64,000 nucleotides of DNA. It comes from Isochrysis galbana. Taxonomy: Eukaryota; Haptophyta; Isochrysidales; Isochrysidaceae. The stretch spans positions 5,942,526 through 6,006,525 of the forward strand of contig CM030937.1 in assembly GCA_018136815.1 (NCBI GenBank). The letters are read 5' to 3'. The notes beneath the pieces were generated by a model that had not been told where the DNA came from, did no database searches, and worked only from the letters and a program-made list of their open reading frames with translations. This document shows, piece by piece, positions 32,190 to 42,389 of this stretch. The position numbers and the translations under genes are program-made. Position 1 is the stretch's first letter; every line of letters begins with the position of its first letter.

Positions 32190-33923
32190 TTACTCGGCCT
32201 CACTTGCGTCCGGTAAAGGGAAGCTGCGCAGAGCAACCGGAGCGGACGCAGGCGCGACTCCCGCGAGGCAGAGCAACGCGGCAGATGCCGTGCCTGGCGT
32301 TGGCTTAGGCGTAAGTGCCTCCGGCTTCCGGGCTGGCGCAAGTGGTTGGGGCGTCGGTGCGCCAACAGTGCTTGCCTCGCTCAATCTGCGCGCCTCGGCG
32401 TCGCTCAGCGCCATGTGATCAGAGAAGCTGGCGGGTGGCGGGGTCATGCTACCACGGCGCTGTGGCGACGGTTCGGGCACGACAAACGAAAGCGTGCCGT
32501 GTCGCGGCACAAGCTGTCCGACACGCGGCGAATTGAGAGGGAGTGAGCCACAGAGCTGCATGACCGTGCCGAGTGGCCGTTGAGCGAGGGCGGACGGCGC
32601 GGGCGTGCTGACGATTGAGTGAACTACGGGGGGCGCGAGACTGGTTGCGAGGCCGGCCGGCGAGAAAGCTCCGCTCGGGCCACCGAGCTGCTCCTTTGCC
32701 TTCCGCTTTGTGATCTGCGGACGCTTGTCGCCCTCCCTCTCCGCAGAGGCGCGCCGCTTACCACACGGCGAGAGCGGGGGCGGCGGAGCCGAGCCACCAT
32801 ATCTAGGTAGGACGCGTTCTTTGGCCGCGTCACGGTCAAAGATGCGCTGGGTCTCCTCCGTCACGCCGAGCCAGCGGAACGCTGGCTTGCCCGACTTGAG
32901 CTTAGTTCGGTCGAGCATCTTCATTGATACGAGCACATTGCAAATGTCATATAACCTTCGCACTTTGGTCTTCATTGCGCCAGCATCAGGCTCAATACCG
33001 GCACGTTCGTGAATGAGTAGGGAGCGCGCGGCAAGTTCGAGCGACAGATTGCCGCCAGGGCGTGTGGGCGACTTGGCCGCCTGCATGAAGAGGCCAATAA
33101 ACTTGACTGCCAACTCCCGTATAGACTTCTCCTTGCGTGCACGGTCATCCTTGGACCGCTCACCGCTGATCTCGGCAGCCATACTCGGTGGACCGTTCTC
33201 CTGTGTGTGGGAAAACGAACCCGTGAGCTAGTTGGCCGGCGTCGTCCCCAACGCTACAGGGCGCGTCCGCCCTGTATGAACGGCGAGCGAGGTGGGCGGC
33301 AAGCGCGTACCTTGTCGGCCGGCTCTTCGAGCAGGGGCACAAGGGGCTGCGCGCCGGGCCCCGTCCACTCGCGCTCGAGCCGGTCGACACACTCCCTCAG
33401 ACACGTCATTGCCAGCCATGCGTACTTGCCGCTCTCGCCCTTCTTCACCACTTCTAAGCTCTCGAGCACATTCACGATGTCGTCTGCGCACGGGATGGGG
33501 GGGGGGCTGAGCTCAGTGCTTCCTTGCAGTCAGGGCAGGGGAGGGGGGGGAGCGCGACTCACAGATACGGCGACGGCCGACGCTGAGCTTTCCCGCCACA
33601 ATCTCGAGCTCGATTGTTGCTCCAATCTCACCCGTCGCGAAGAGCTGCAGAAAGTTGTCGCAGAGCAGGCCAAGCGACTTGTCCTTGCGGCTGCCAGAGG
33701 TGGCAGCCAGCTGCTCGCTCTCGAGCTCAGAGGCGCAGGCGGCCATGAGCGCTGAGATCTGGCGCTCCGGCGGCTGAGCCGAGGTCAGTGCACACCGCGC
33801 GGGCAGCGGCGGCCCGCACTCGTGCTCTGCGAGCCCGTGCAGCACAGCAGCGGCTGTCTGGCTCGACAGAGGGCATGAGGGTGTTGCGACGCCCCGCGGC
33901 GGCGTGGGCGCACCGTCGGCCAT
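32190..33923 (-). CDS. Atypical E2F with two DNA-binding domains (E2F7/E2F8/DEL type)
   Basis: This is a 514-residue transcription factor in three exons: 33923-33563, 33483-33311 and 33200-32190. Both introns are GT-AG and in phase; the first splits the Tyr codon of RRRIYDIVNVLESLEVV. Winged-helix domain 1 lies at about 78-150 (SRKDKSLGLLCDNFLQLF ... GKYAWL). Domain 2 lies at about 200-290 (RKEKSIRELAVKFIGLF ... KVRRLYDICNVLVSMK ... GKPAFRWLG). Two tandem E2F domains without a dimerisation/marked box are diagnostic of atypical E2Fs. These bind TTTSSCGC sites without a DP partner and repress S-phase genes. The C-terminal third is Pro/Ala/Ser-rich and probably disordered. The start ATG is the first in frame. 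Confidence 0.92.
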
Positions 33924-34351
33924 GGACCAACACGTGCGAGAGGTTTATGTATGTGCCCACGCGCGTGCTCCCACCTCGCGCCGCGGCCCACGGAGCCAGT
34001 GAGCGAGACGCGGAGAGGAGAGGAGGCGAGAGGCGGCCGGGGGCGGCTCGAGCGCGGGAGGCGCAGCAGGTAGACCCGACGAGAGCGGAGCGCCCCCCCC
34101 CCTCCCCTCCCCCCCCCCCCCCTCCTCCCCCCCCCCCCCCCCCCCGCGGGAACACCCACCTTCGAACCAGGCGCTGCCCCTCTCTCTCTCTCTCTCTCTC
34201 TCCCCCTTTGACTCTCTTGCCTCCTCCTCCCCCTTCCCCCCACCCTCCCGCCCTTGGACTCCCTTCCCCCCCCCCCTCCCCTTTTCTTCTCCCCTTGACT
34301 CCCTCCCCCCACAGCTCAATGTCGCGCCAACGGCGTGGCGCGGCGCGAGGT

Positions 34352-34383
<32 letters not shown>

Positions 34384-34550
34384 GGGGGGAAGGGGAGGAA
34401 GGGGGGGGGGAAGGGGAGCCCTCCCTCAAACGTCCTCCTCTCCTTTGCCCCTCGCCGCCTCGCGCCTCGCACCCGACGACGGCCGGCCGCGCGACCGGCG
34501 ACCGGTTCTCCTACTACGTCTAGCGGGGAGGGAGGGGGGACTGGACTGAA
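33924..34550. repeat. Homopolymer and CT/C-rich low-complexity tract
   Basis: Poly-C runs fill 34088-34146, a CT run is at about 34180-34205, and a run of more than 30 G is at 34350-34382. The long Gly/Arg and Pro ORFs over it are artefacts. The nearer end (33924-34070) is the probable promoter of the E2F gene. Confidence 0.8.
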
Positions 34551-34587
34551 CTGATGGGGACAAACGCTCCTTTAACTCTTTACTGCC

Positions 34588-34789
34588 GAAGTATCGATAT
34601 CGATACTTCCCGAGCTGTTTTTTCTAATGTACTCGTGCTAGACCTAACAGTTGACCATGGGCTCTCGCAGGAGGCTGCAACAGGTGCCCGGATACCCTCC
34701 GGTAGCTCTCCCACCCATATTGTAGGTCATCTTGCCACCTTCAGGGAGGGAAAACCCCCTGAAAGGCGAAGTATCGATTTCGATACTTC
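34588..34789. repeat. Pair of 22-bp palindromes 180 bp apart
   Basis: A perfect palindrome with half-site gaagtatcgat occupies 34588-34609. A near-identical one (one central base changed) occupies 34768-34789. The intervening 158 bases have no ORF. They look like paired binding sites or hairpins, or the ends of a very short element. Confidence 0.7.
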
Positions 34790-34809
34790 ACTTTATCCCA
34801 TAAATTTCG

Positions 34810-35190
34810 ATTTTAATGTATCATTTGGCCTTTTTGGCATTTTGCTTGTCTGGCTAAGGAGGGCAGGAGTAGCCGCCCCCCCCCCCTCCTCCTCGCCCCC
34901 CCCTCCCCCCGCCCGCTCAGCCCGACCCTCCTCCTAGCCGGTCTCTCGCGAGACTCGGTCGACCCCCCGGTGTGCCTCGGCCCTCGCATAATCACATCGC
35001 GTATGTACGCCTCCTCACATGGACAGGATTGGGCGCACGTCTGCACACATGGGGGCGCCTTGCTCCGCAGCGCGAACAGACGCATCGCAGACCCCACCCG
35101 CACCCCCTGCCCGTTCCATTTGCCTCGCAGCGCCCGGCATCCGCGGCCGAAACCGCTTGCACATTTTATGACGTGCACTCCCACTCGGCT
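34810..35190. other. Intergenic, nothing recognised
   Basis: It contains a C-rich run at 34876-34915. The left end of the hAT element to the right was not located here. Confidence 0.3.
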
Positions 35191-35194
35191 GTTG

Positions 35195-35310
35195 GGGTTG
35201 GCAGAAATATCCACAAAATCGGACCCAAATATCCAGCAAAAATATCCGCAAAATATCCACCAAGCTACCCAAATATCCGGGAAAATATCCAGCTCTGCAC
35301 CATAAATAGC
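35195..35310 (-). repeat. Array of aaatatcc words, probable hAT 3' subterminal repeats
   Basis: Eight copies of (a)aatatcc in about 110 bases, some as acccaaatatcc, lie downstream of the transposase stop. The element at 54470 carries the same type of words at both ends. This supports their use as transposase-binding sites and places the 3' end of the split hAT element near here. Confidence 0.6.
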
Positions 35311-35500
35311 ACTACACGCTGTAGCTGTTGCGCCACGCTCGCGCGCAGGTGCGGCGGTTATTTGAGCTCTAGCGCCTGCATCCATCCTCCATATCCATAC
35401 CCATACATCTACATTTGACATTTGCAGATAACTGATGATTGATGATTGACGATGGACCCCATTGAAACCTCATCACACATTGCACACCACACATCACACA

Positions 35501-36568
35501 TCACGACTGCTGGCGTTTATTGCGATTGTATCGTATCATCACCGACGCTTGAATTTGGTCTGCAAGAGACCGTTCACGATTCGAACCAAACATGCACTGT
35601 AGCAATGAGAACACACGTTCAGAAGCAGCCGAATTGGGACTGAGACAGAAAGCTATCCTAGCCGCCCGCGCCCACATGGGGAAGAGCTTATGATGCGAAG
35701 CCCACCATTGGAGCACTGCTTTTGTGAAGTCCCCGACGTCCCCATGGTCAATGACAACGCCTTGACAAGCCTGTAAATAATCGGGCAGCTCGTTCTTCAA
35801 CTCATCGGCCATGTTGGGAATGTGAGAGAAGCAAGAGACACTAGCAAGCCTATGAACCCACAATCTATCCACCTGCCCATAGGCGAACGACGGATTGAAA
35901 GCACGGAGGAGGCCGCAAATGCGATGCTGTTCTTGGCAATGGAAAGGGGTAGCACAATTGTCAGTCAAGCGTTTTTCGAGGTATTCGTAGGCTCCCATCA
36001 CATGAGCGACGGTCTTCTTCCATAGAGGTAGCACACACACATCCACTGCCCTCCTCATCTCGTTCTCATTTGTGATAAGTAAAGTAGAGCCGTCGGAGTA
36101 CGCGATGGTCCACGAGGAGAGACTGATGGCAGAAACCTTCCCACAGAACCACTGGTAATGTGGCGCGTCGTAGTATTCCCTAGTCGCCATGCCAACAACT
36201 ATAGGCTCCTTGCTTCTCAAAATTGCAGCCACATTGGGGAAGTCAGATGGCTCACTACCCAGCCTGCGACCGCGCTCGCGCAATCTCTCCAAGGCATCAT
36301 GGACAAGCAAAATCTCTAGGCCATCACCTTCCAATTGGTAGGTTGTAGTGCACAAGATCTCCATGTCTAAGGCGAGAGCCAACTCAATCTGCAAGTCCTC
36401 GCTCTTGCTCGCCAAGGTGCTGCACAGAGATGCAGTAGTGGCCCCCCCCACACCTTCATCGCGGAGCCGTTGAGTAAAGCTCCGCAAGTGCCCAAAATTT
36501 TCAGCGAGACTTTTCATTATCTCCCACCTAGACCACCATCTGGTCTTAGAGTAGCCCTTCATGGCCGT
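35501..36568 (-). CDS. hAT transposase, C-terminal half (gene split by a retrotransposon)
   Basis: This is the second half of a hAT transposase of about 650 residues. It reads MKGYSKTRWWSRWE, then a long helical region. It ends with the dimerisation motif PNSAASERVFSLLQ...RSLADQIQASVMIRYN. The frame continues directly from the N-terminal half at 45985-46812 if the retrotransposon and its 5-bp duplication are ignored (IWQSITG then TAMKGYSK). The reading frame is intact across this half, so the hAT gene was probably functional until the insertion. Confidence 0.88.
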   Translation of the reverse strand, partial: TAMKGYSKTRWWSRWEIMKSLAENFGHLRSFTQRLRDEGVGGATTASLCSTLASKSEDLQIELALALDMEILCTTTYQLEGDGLEILLVHDALERLRERGRRLGSEPSDFPNVAAILRSKEPIVVGMATREYYDAPHYQWFCGKVSAISLSSWTIAYSDGSTLLITNENEMRRAVDVCVLPLWKKTVAHVMGAYEYLEKRLTDNCATPFHCQEQHRICGLLRAFNPSFAYGQVDRLWVHRLASVSCFSHIPNMADELKNELPDYLQACQGVVIDHGDVGDFTKAVLQWWASHHKLFPMWARAARIAFCLSPNSAASERVFSLLQCMFGSNRERSLADQIQASVMIRYNRNKRQQS

Positions 36569-36573
36569 CCCTG

Positions 36574-37428
36574 TGACGGATCCGAGGTTACCACTGCCTC
36601 GGATGGGAACGGAGGGAACGGAAGGGAAGCGGCGAGAGGCGCGGCGGAAGTTGGGGAGTGGCCAATGACGGGCTGGACCACCTCCTCAGCAGAGAAAGGC
36701 GGGAGGACGGGCCTGGGCGAGGGCGAGCGCGACGACGGAGCGGACATGGCTGGGCGGATCGGGATGGATAGGCTGGGGCTGAGGGATTGGAGAGGGTTGG
36801 TATTGAGGTAGTGTTGAGAACGAGGGACGAGAACGGGGACGAGAACGAGGACGAGAGCGACGAACGAAGAACGACAGCCGACAGACGGCTAGAGGCCGAT
36901 GGACCGACGAGATGACACTACACTCACATCAACACTCTCCACACTAACGTATCCCTATCACGGAACGCACAGGAACCCGCTGGCAGATCGAACAAGGAAG
37001 AGAATGCCGACAAGAGAGCGACGGGGCGACGGACGATCCGACGGGGCGACAGTTACGCACAGGAATAAGGAGGGAATCTTTCGAAAACCCTTAAGTGATT
37101 TGATGAAGACCGAAGTAAAATAGCGCCACGATATAATCCAACAATCCAACGGCCAACACCTGAGGGGGAATCAGGGTCACACATGGGGCGGTTCCTTGCA
37201 CCGGCGATACCTGACCGCGCGACTTAGCCTAAAACGCGAGGAGCACGCAAGGAGGTAAGCCAGGTGGGGGCAAGCAGGCGACAAAGGAGGCGATAAAGGA
37301 GGCGAGGGCAACAAGGGCGAATGGACGAATGTAGGACACTACGACGGTGACTCGTGGCTAGCCTGCAAGGAGGGAACAAAGAAACGCAAACAACTTCTAA
37401 AACAAAAAGGTCGATCGCGGATGCGACA
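36574..37428 (-). repeat. 3' LTR of the gypsy-like element
   Basis: It is 855 bp, starting tgacggatccgaggttacc and ending gatgcgaca. It matches the LTR at 45138-45984. Confidence 0.92.
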
Positions 37429-37716
37429 CCCCCTTGCTAGAATCGAGCTTCCATGCGAGGGAGCAATGAATGAGCGAAACAAAACCACGCAAGGGAGGAG
37501 CAAAGACGAAACAGCTAAACGAAAGGGCAGCCACACCCGTCCGGACGGTTAGGTGAAGAATCGGCGGTCGGCACGGCAGTCCGCAAGACCGCAGGATTCA
37601 GCATAATAGTCCCCTCTCTTCTCTCTTCTACGAGAGTTTTACCTGAGGGTTTAGGCGGTGTGGCTAACGCCCAACTATTACACGGCTGGCCCTGTAACAC
37701 TTGCTCCGGGGGGGGG

Positions 37717-39800
37717 TTAAGTCCGTGGTCCTGCAAGGCGATTTTCGTGCGGACAGAAAACAAGAGAGCTCCACGCGGGGGAAACTATTCGGCGGCCGCG
37801 GGGGGGAAATTCGGCGACCGCAGGGGGGCGGACCTTCTCGAGCGAATTAATGTGACACGGGTCAATTGAGCGCACCGCCTCGATTTTCTTGGGGTCCATC
37901 TCCAGGCCACGTCGGGAGACAATGTGGCCTAGGTACTCTCCCTTGATCGCGAAGAGGAGGCACTTCGTCGCTTTGCACGACAGCCCCGCCCAACGCAAGC
38001 GTTCGAGTACGAGATCGAGGCGGTGGAGCATCTGCTCGAACGAGGCCTCAATGCGCTCATCAAGCGTCGCGCCAGTACCCGTCGACCAGACGCCAATGTC
38101 GTCCAAGTAGGGCATGCAGACGTCCCAAGCGAGGCCTTGGAGAACGGCGTCCATGAGGCGGCACATGTACGAAGGGCCGGACTGCACGCCGAACGGTAAG
38201 TAGTTGAACTCGTATTTTTGCCGATGAGTGCAGAAAGCCGTGATAGGCTTGTCCGACTCTTTGATCGGCATGCACCAGAAGCCAGAGGCCAGGTCCAGGA
38301 GGCACAAAAAGAGCGAGTCCCTGGAGCCTTGGCCTCGCGAGAGACGATCGATGTGAGAGGGAGAGGGCTATCGGAGATTCGCAGCTTCGAATTAGTGTCG
38401 CGATAGTCGACGCAGAAGCGCACGGAGCCATCCTTCTTGCCGACTAGCACTACCCTAGATGCCCAGGGCGAGTTAGATTTGCGAATGATGCCCGCCGCCT
38501 CCATCTCGGCGACGTGCTTGTCGACAATGGCCCTGCCTTCGTCTCCCATCTTGGACGGAGCGTGGCGATGAGCCGTAGCGCCGGGGAGTAGTGGTAGTTC
38601 CACCTCCATGACGTGGGTGTGCTTGGGGTTCTTGGGGTCGAGAGCGAACGCGTCGATGTGACGAGCCAGCAGGCGGCGCACGCGCGCCCTCTGCTCCGGC
38701 TTCAGCTGGTCGTCGGGGTCGAGTGGGATCGAGTCGAGTAGTGTGCGCTGCGCGTCGGCGAGCAAGGACTCGGGGTCGTTGTCGTCGGTAGTGAGAGAGC
38801 GGTTAGCCTCGTGTAGAACGTACTCCACATGAGCCGAAGCTACCGGAGAGTAAGCGGGTAGCGTGACCGGGCGAGAGGCCAGGTTCCAGACGGTGACCAG
38901 GACCTCCCCTTCGTCGCTAGGGGTCTCGACACTCGTAGCTACGAGGGGGGGAGAGTCAAGGCCGTCACGAGACGGGAGGCGATCGACGAGCACGGCGGAG
39001 TCCGGGTGCGACTCACGCAGCTCGAGAGGAATGCGCACAGCGAAGGTGCCCTTCGACTTGGCCGGAACAGTCACCGGCTCCTGGGTGTAGAGAGCGAAAT
39101 CCTTCGAGGCGGTGGGCTGAGCGGTGGGAGCGGCGAAAAGCGGCTCCACCGCCACCGTCGTCGACGGGGGAGGAGGGATAGGATCTTTGGAGAAGTCCAG
39201 CCTGGGCGGCGGCTCAAGATCGGGGTCGAGAGGCGGCAACGGAGCCTCCGCACTCGAGTGCGTGTCCGACGCACTGGAGCGTGTCAACTGGGAGTCGGAT
39301 TGCGGTTCGTCGGCGGTGACGTCCACCGTAGCGGCGAGAAAAGGCGCGGTGGGCCGGGGTCGAGTGGACACACGAGCATCGACGCGACTGCCCCCTACGA
39401 TGAGGGAGAGGCGGCTGTCGTCGCCGGCGTTGAGCGAGTAGTCGATGCAGGCCCGATGAGCTTCTAGGAAGTCGTTCCCCAAGAGGAGCATCGGGGATCC
39501 TTCGACGACCAGGAAGCGATGACGAAATTCCACGGCAGCTAGGGAGAAGACAAGGGTGGCATAGCCACGGACGCGGAGTGGGTTGCCGTCGGGTCCTACG
39601 ACGGCCGGCCGCGAAGTCGCGCGTTCCCGCGCGACGCAGGCGTCGCGGGGTAACGTGGTGAGTAGAGCAGTCGTCACTACAGACGGGCCCGCTCCAGTGT
39701 CCGCCAACGTCTTGTCGACGGTGAGGGCGGTGTCTACGACGTAGCGCGTAGGGCCGCTCGCCGAGTAGCGACACACGATAAGATCGCGCACGTAGAGGCA
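37717..39800 (-). other. Protease and reverse transcriptase region of the gypsy-like element
   Basis: A retropepsin-type active site (ADTGAGPSVV) lies near 39690-39710. A linker follows, then the RT with its DGSVRFCVDYRDTN palm segment near 38400-38450 and a YLDD catalytic box near 38110. YLDD rather than YVDD is seen in some gypsy relatives. This fossil is treated as part of the broken element. Confidence 0.8.
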
Positions 39801-40613
39801 GTGGCGTGGATAGAGGCTCGCCGGTGTATTAACCACCGCGCGAGCAGCCACTTCTCGGGCCACCGAAGCCACGATTCCGGACGGGCTAGCTTCCAGGCGA
39901 CGCCCGGCGGGCACGAGGCCCAGGTGGTGTCGACGATAGGCGGCAATGCGGTCCGCCGCCGTGAGGCGGCGGGGCCGATCGAGAGAGGGTAGAGGCGGAT
40001 CGAGATCGGGAAGAGCGCCCACGCCAAGGCGAGAGCTCAACGAAGGGAGAGCGGTGGCGCACTCTTGCCGAGCCCAAATGAGACGCAGGGCAGCCTGCCA
40101 GCCAGTGGGAGCGAGAGCGCAAGAGAGTGGGGCGACGGCGGCGCACGTCTCCAAAAGTGGAGGCATGCGAACGAGAGGACGAGACTGCGAATGAGAACGG
40201 ACGGCGAGCGGCACAGCCTCGCCGTGCGATGCGAGATCGGGGAGTGGAGCTATGGCCTCGCCGTGCGACGCGAGAACGGGGAGCGTGAGCTCCGCGTCGA
40301 GTGCTCGGGCCAGTGAGTCGGGCACTGGAACCCAGGAGAATGAGAGGGGTCCGGCGGAGGCGGGGGTAGTGGTCCACACGCGCCACCGGTTGCGTATTTT
40401 GCGGAGCATGCGAGCCGGACGGACGGGGAGAGGGCGCTCCCGCGGCTTCTCGAGCCACGGCATCCAAGCCGTATCTATCGCGGCGATCGCCGTAGGAGAG
40501 GGGGCGTTGCTCGGGTGCTGCTGAACAGGTGGCGATTGCGAGGCCTGCGCCTCGCGAGCTCGCGCTAGAAGGGCGGAGGCAGAGTCGTGGTGTCGGTGAG
40601 ATGCCGAACGGCA

Positions 40614-41201
40614 GTGGTCCAGGACCACCGGCATCCACTGAGATGCCATCGCCCCCGCGATGCCCACGTAAGTGCGGCTCCGGAGAGCGCCGCGATGAGG
40701 GGTCATGGGAAGGTTAGCCATCACGGCCTCTCGGCCCGGAACAATGCACGTTGGTTGGAGCGGAGGGAGGCTCGAGGAGAGGTAGAGTCCTGTAGCTTTC
40801 GTGTGTCCGGTGCCGTGCTGCCACGGGTGGACGTATTGCGTAGCTTCGATGCCGTCCAACAACGCCTTAGCGTAGTAGTGCATCTTGGGGTTCTCGACTG
40901 CCAGGAATGGCGCTTTAGCCTCCAGGCGGCGGCGAAACTGGGCGGCGGCGGCGGCGGTATTGGCGAGGCGCTCGGGGTTGGAGTGAATCCACCTCAAGCC
41001 GGCGTTAGAGAGGTAGGTGCACGGAGGGTGGGCTATGACGAGGTCCCACCCGAGATCTTGAACGAGATCCGCGTCCCCTTCGAAGTGCGGAACATATTCC
41101 ACCTCGGACGGGCACAGGTCGCACGTCGCGACGTCGGCGCCGGCGAGAAGAAACATAGACGAGACAACTCCGCTCGTCTCGCCGACAACAAGGACGCGCG
41201 G
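40614..41201 (-). other. Phage-type cytosine-C5 DNA methyltransferase domain inside the retrotransposon
   Basis: About 195 residues in the same frame as the protease, lying between the gag-like ORF and the protease. They contain the catalytic PPC loop in DLVIAHPPCTYLSNAG, the ENx motif in FLAVENPKMHYY, HPWQHGTGHTKATGLYL, and a C-terminal RTYVGIAGAMASQW. The order and wording match the small C5-methyltransferase-like proteins of bacteriophages (IAHPPCTYL, IENPxMH, QPWQFGHxxTKxT, QGIAxAMAxQW). They do not match eukaryotic DNMT1/DNMT3. The call rests on motifs read by eye. Activity is unknown, and the surrounding element is broken. Confidence 0.82.
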
Positions 41202-42389
41202 GGCGCTGACACCCTCGGCGCGCAGGGCGTCAGCGTCGGTCTTGATGTCGGCGAGCGTGCGGCAAAGATCGTCGAAATGTTCTGGAAGCAGGTGGGCTGG
41301 CGAGGCGGGCGATTGTCGAGGGAACTGCACGAGCTGCGCCGCCTCCGCTACGTCCTTCGCCGTGACGTGGGCGGCGCCATGGGCCGCGGCGCGTTGAAAA
41401 GCTAGGTCGATGGTACGGCAGAGAGCGTCGGGTCCCGCCGCTGAGAGGCGAGTCCGAGCTAGGTGATGTAGCATCTGTTCGGCTGCCTGACTAAGAGTCA
41501 GGCGGCTCGCGAGGGGTTCGACGAGATCAACGGCAGCAACGCAGACGGGGCTGCGATCCACCGCGAGAGGGCGAGGGGGTGGCACCGCGCCGTCGGTCGG
41601 GAGCGACAGGGGTAGGCCCTCCGTCAACCGGCTGAGAGCGCGCACCAACGAGGCAGGCGAGAACGCGAGGACGCTCCACTCGGATATAGGTAAGCCAACC
41701 GGGAGCGGATGCCATTCCAGAGTGGAGGCGGAGATTGACGAGGGTGGCGCTAGCCACCGGCGGACGAAGAGGGCGTAGGCCACCGTGACTCCAGAGGCTC
41801 TAGCCTCTTGAGTACGGCAGTAGTAGTCGTATGAAACGCGGCGGGTCGGCGGCGCCGGGCGCGCCCTCATCACGTCGCGAATGGCTCCCGTGAGGATCCG
41901 GCGTGCCACCATCCCTGGGTCGGAGGCGACGGGTTCGAGAGACGCGACGAGGGCACTACGCTGCGCGTCAAGCGCCGCACAGCGAGAAGGCCCCACGACA
42001 ATGGACTGCGATGCAGAAGGATATAGGCACGGGGAGATGGCGCGATGCGCCGAAGACGAGGGTGACTCCCTCGTGGCGCCCGGGGTGTTGAGTATCAACA
42101 GGTGGGGGCGTCCAGCGATGAGCCGGACGACGGAAACGAAAACACGGAGAGCGAACGGAAGAGCGGCGCCAATCGAGGAAAGGCTATCGAGCGAAGAAGA
42201 GTTCTGTTCGAGCGTAGACGATCTTACGAGGAACGGTAGCGACGAGGAACGAGACGGGGAACGACACGATGAAAAGCGGTGCGATGAATCGAACTTAGGC
42301 TGGAAGGGCTGGCGTACTAGGGGTGGCGGTCCAGGCGGTCGGGCCAGGGCGTAATCCACGAAGCAAACGGCGGCCGCCTCGCCAAATCC

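Noticed and set aside
33727-34549. Gly/Arg and Pro-rich ORFs up to 253 codons
   Set aside because: They are translations of homopolymer C and G tracts, overlapping the E2F gene on the other strand.
39006-42354. Plus-strand ORFs of 100-272 codons across the gypsy-like element
   Set aside because: They are antisense shadows of the long minus-strand gag- and pol-type ORFs.
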